Assembly: GCA_902806415.1 (NCBI GenBank)
Contig: CADCWN010000043.1
Span: 1-36,470, forward strand
Source: an uncultured Thermomicrobiales bacterium
Lineage (GTDB): Bacteria > Chloroflexota > Chloroflexia > Thermomicrobiales > CADCWN01
DNA length: 36,470 bases
Direction: 5' to 3'
Shown: positions 34,285-36,470 of the stretch, piece by piece
How positions within the stretch are numbered: position 1 is the stretch's first letter
Layout: every line of letters begins with the position of its first letter
Program-made: the position numbers and the translations under genes
The notes under the pieces: model-generated
Seen by the model: the letters and a program-made list of their open reading frames with translations, nothing else
Told to the model about the DNA's origin: nothing
Databases searched by the model: none

Positions 34285-36470
34285 TTACGGGTAGGCGCGG
34301 ATGATCAAGACCGCCATCTCGGCCCTGGTGACGCCGCGATCCGGGCAGTAGACTCGGTTCCCAACCTCATCCGTGCCGCAGCCGGTGGTGATGCCGAGGG
34401 TGAAGAAGCGCTCGATCCAGCCGTAGGCCCAGTAGTCGGCGGACACATCGGCGAAGGTCGGCGGGCTCGAGTTGAGTTCGGCCTGACCCTTCGCCCGGTC
34501 GAGGAACACGGCCATCTCGGCGCGGGTGACGCCGCGATCGGGGCAGAAGATCCGCTGGCCGAGTTCGTTCACGCCGCAGCCAGTGGTGATGCCGAGCTGC
34601 GCGAACCGCTCGATCTGGGCGTAGGCCCAGTAGTCGGTCGGCACGTCGGCGAAGGTCGGGGTGGTCGGCGGTGCAATTTGGTCCTGGCCGAGGGTGCGTG
34701 TGATGAAGACGCCCATTTCGGCGCGTGTCACCCCGCGCTCCGGGCAGTAAAGCCGACGGCCTTGGTCATCATCACCACAGCCGGTGGTGATCGCACGTTG
34801 GGCAAACTGCGCGATCTGCGGATAGGCCCAGTAGTCGGTCGGTACATCCGCGAAGCTCGGCACCGACGCGGGCGAGCCGGATGGCGACGGCGGGGTGCTC
34901 GGCGACGGGGACGGCACCCCGACCGCCGTGAAGATCGCGGTATAGGTTGCCCCGCCCGCGCCCATCGTGATGGTGCGCTGCGCGCTCGCCTCCCCATCGG
35001 ACCAGTGCGAGAATCGATAGCTCGTGCCATTGAGTATCTGCGGCGAGGGTGCGGTGACGGTACGCTTGCCGCCGATATCGATCTGCTGCACCACCGTCGG
35101 CACGGGTGCCTTGCTGCCGTAGATAACGTTCAGGTTGGCAGGCGAGGTGTTGAGGGTGAGGGGGGCTTGCTGAGGATCGAGGCGGACCGATTCGGTCGTC
35201 TTCAAGCCCCCGTTGTCGGTCGCTGTCAGCAGGAGTTCGAGGTGCGTCTCGTCATCGTGATCATCGACCGTGAATTCGCCCCTCGTGCCGGCCAACGCGG
35301 TAGGATGGGCATGGCAAGCCCCGCCAGGGCAGTGCTGGGTGATCAACTGCCAGGTGAGCACGGGCGGGGGACCGCCGTCGGGATCGGTGGCCCCGCCGGC
35401 ATAGGCAATCTTGTCGCCGATCCGGTAGGTGCCGACGGTGGGGGCGTCGATCGTCACGACCGGGGGAGTGTTCGGGCCGCACTGCGCATTAGCCCAATCT
35501 GCGTGATCGTAGGAGTTGCCGTCGCCACCGTCGGTGACCACCAGCCGCAACTCGGCTCGGCCCGCCATCCAGACGCTGACTGCCGCGGCCGGGTCGGCCC
35601 CGGTCAGCACGGCGCTCTCGTAGAGCTTCGTCTCGCCGGACCAGACCTGAAAAGTGACCGAGCCGCGAGCCCCCACCTCATCGTCGACCCCGACTTGCGC
35701 GGAGAAGACGTCGCAGCCGTCGGCCAGCGCATAGGTAATTGCCGATGGGGCGTGTACACCCAGTCCCTTGGTATAGACCACACCGCCGATCTTCAGTGGG
35801 GTCCCGTCGCTCGCCGCCGCCTCGCCATTGCTCGTATCCCGCTCGACCGGCCCGTAGCCATTGCTCGCCACCGCCCATTGCTGATCACTCAAGAATCCCG
35901 TCACGACCGGTGGGGGCGGGGGCGGCGTGCCGTAGCGGAGCCGATTAATTTGACCCGTCACGATCGCCAGGTAGTACAAATCACCATCCGGGCCGACCTC
36001 GATATCGACCGGGCCATCAACGTCGGTCGCGAAGTCGGCAACACTCCTCGGGACTAGGGCGTGTCCGCAGTTGAGGAGGATGGCCGTCGCGGCGAGGTGG
36101 ACGCCGGCGAGGAAGTTGCGTTTCGTCGTGTCGTCGCGCGTGGCGATCCCCCGGTACTGCTTGCGGCGGCAGGAGCAGTTCTCGCTGAGGTGCCGCGCGC
36201 CGTGGAGGTCGCGGTCGCACGCCCGTTGCCCCTTCCGGCTGCGCTTGGGCGGGCTAACCGCCGCCTCGCCGGCCTCCCGCAGGGGTGCCAGCACCCGCGC
36301 CTCGGCGGCGTCGCCCCGGTCCGCGAGCACCACCGGCGCGGCGCTCCCGGCCAGCAGCGCGTCGGCCCCGGCGAGAGCCGACGCCCGCCCGCCGGTCAGG
36401 TGGGAGGCGACCGGGGTGCCCGGCGCGTCCACCACCGCGTGGAGCTTCGTGCGCAGCCCGCCCCGGCGGC
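34285..36470 (-). CDS. Chimeric open frame: IS5 transposase C-terminal part fused in frame to NPCBM/SLH surface-protein remnant (partial, runs off the edge)
   Basis: The frame is open from the right edge to 34285. The upstream part (to about 36057) is the C-terminal half of an IS5-family transposase. The frame then runs into VADFATDVDGPVDIEVGPDG and DLYYLAIVTGQINRLRYG, the end of a glucose/sorbosone-dehydrogenase-like (PQQ type) propeller. After that come an NPCBM domain (LSDQQWAVASNGYGPVERDT, GLGVHAPSAITYAL, VGVDDEVG), an Ig/PKD-like stretch, a bacterial-repeat-type module (YRFSHWSDGEASAQRTITM), and three SLH modules, each with a TTGCG...CP cysteine pair. The chimera has no signal peptide, so the surface protein is probably no longer exported. 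I read this as a host gene broken by insertion, now effectively a pseudogene, unless a start inside the host part is used. Confidence 0.8.
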   Translation of the reverse strand, partial: RRGGLRTKLHAVVDAPGTPVASHLTGGRASALAGADALLAGSAAPVVLADRGDAAEARVLAPLREAGEAAVSPPKRSRKGQRACDRDLHGARHLSENCSCRRKQYRGIATRDDTTKRNFLAGVHLAATAILLNCGHALVPRSVADFATDVDGPVDIEVGPDGDLYYLAIVTGQINRLRYGTPPPPPPVVTGFLSDQQWAVASNGYGPVERDTSNGEAAASDGTPLKIGGVVYTKGLGVHAPSAITYALADGCDVFSAQVGVDDEVGARGSVTFQVWSGETKLYESAVLTGADPAAAVSVWMAGRAELRLVVTDGGDGNSYDHADWANAQCGPNTPPVVTIDAPTVGTYRIGDKIAYAGGATDPDGGPPPVLTWQLITQHCPGGACHAHPTALAGTRGEFTVDDHDDETHLELLLTATDNGGLKTTESVRLDPQQAPLTLNTSPANLNVIYGSKAPVPTVVQQIDIGGKRTVTAPSPQILNGTSYRFSHWSDGEASAQRTITMGAGGATYTAIFTAVGVPSPSPSTPPSPSGSPASVPSFADVPTDYWAYPQIAQFAQRAITTGCGDDDQGRRLYCPERGVTRAEMGVFITRTLGQDQIAPPTTPTFADVPTDYWAYAQIERFAQLGITTGCGVNELGQRIFCPDRGVTRAEMAVFLDRAKGQAELNSSPPTFADVSADYWAYGWIERFFTLGITTGCGTDEVGNRVYCPDRGVTRAEMAVLIIRAYP
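36052..36470 (-). mobile_element. IS5-family insertion sequence, 3' end of transposase gene (partial)
   Basis: The frame at the edge reads RGGLRTKLHAVVDAPG, then HLTGG, VVLADRG, AAVSPPKRSRKGQ, RHLSEN, YRGIATRDDTTKRNFLAGVH and LAATAILLN. This is the DDE C-terminal half of IS5-type transposases (usual forms RGGLTTKIHAVVDA, ADKGYDA, PPRRNRK, RHLIENFF, RRIATRYDK, NFLAAVHLAA). Several family residues are altered (ADRGDAA for ADKGYDA, RHLSENCSC for RHLIENFFC), so the copy may be inactive. The inner end probably lies near CTAG at about 36053-36056, where GGACACGCCCTAG on the minus strand could be the terminal inverted repeat plus target site. The other end is outside the window. Confidence 0.8.

Overview
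The window is GC-rich bacterial chromosome with densely packed genes on both strands and no rRNA, tRNA, CRISPR array or prophage that I can see. The gene content suggests a Chloroflexota bacterium, possibly near Thermomicrobia. Pointers are the ETGH-type tandem modules in front of a CAP domain, surface proteins ending in cysteine-containing SLH modules, an LppX-like exported protein, a MurA with aspartate at the usual fosfomycin-target cysteine, and very many intergenic palindromes. This placement is inference from gene style, not from a marker gene.

Layout. 301-2196 is a secreted subtilase with a C-terminal SLH module. 2892-5233 holds enolase (eno), a DUF1232 membrane protein and a small tail-anchored-looking protein. 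5698-8053 (minus) holds an acidic TPR protein and the tRNA methylthiotransferase miaB. 8313-12758 (plus) holds an RsmC-like two-domain methyltransferase, an exported CAP-domain protein and murA. 13101-15094 (minus) holds a SirB1-type transglutaminase-like/TPR protein and an LppX-like exported protein. 15398-17406 (plus) is a P1-family (DmpA-like) aminopeptidase coupled to a membrane protein. 17494-23145 (minus) holds a DUF4870-like membrane protein, a methyltransferase, proline dehydrogenase, a large GT-C-like membrane protein and mscL. 23456-24911 (plus) is an unrecognised protein and an alpha/beta hydrolase. 25258-28525 (minus) is a likely three-gene uronate/sugar-acid oxidation operon. 28789-33981 (plus) is a multi-PAS histidine kinase, a type IB topoisomerase and a second methyltransferase. 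The right edge is a truncated SLH/NPCBM surface protein whose 5' part has been replaced by an IS5-family transposase end, read in one open frame.

The most striking thing is what lies between genes. At least five unrelated sequence families (heptad or word repeats of the types GTAGTCC, AAGGTCG, AATGACG, CGCAGAG and GTGCCGAGT) are built to the same plan: a short tandem word on one arm, the same word inverted on the other arm, and a loop of roughly 12 to 100 bases. Two further palindromic families recur: a MITE-like GGGCGTATTGCATACGCCC element (three good copies and one decayed) and a double hairpin of CCCTCCC plus CGCCGCC arms (three good copies and one variant). Several of these repeats begin exactly at, or supply, the stop codon of the neighbouring gene. 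In one case an arm lies inside the 5' end of a coding region. This repeat layer is the best candidate here for an incompletely described system.
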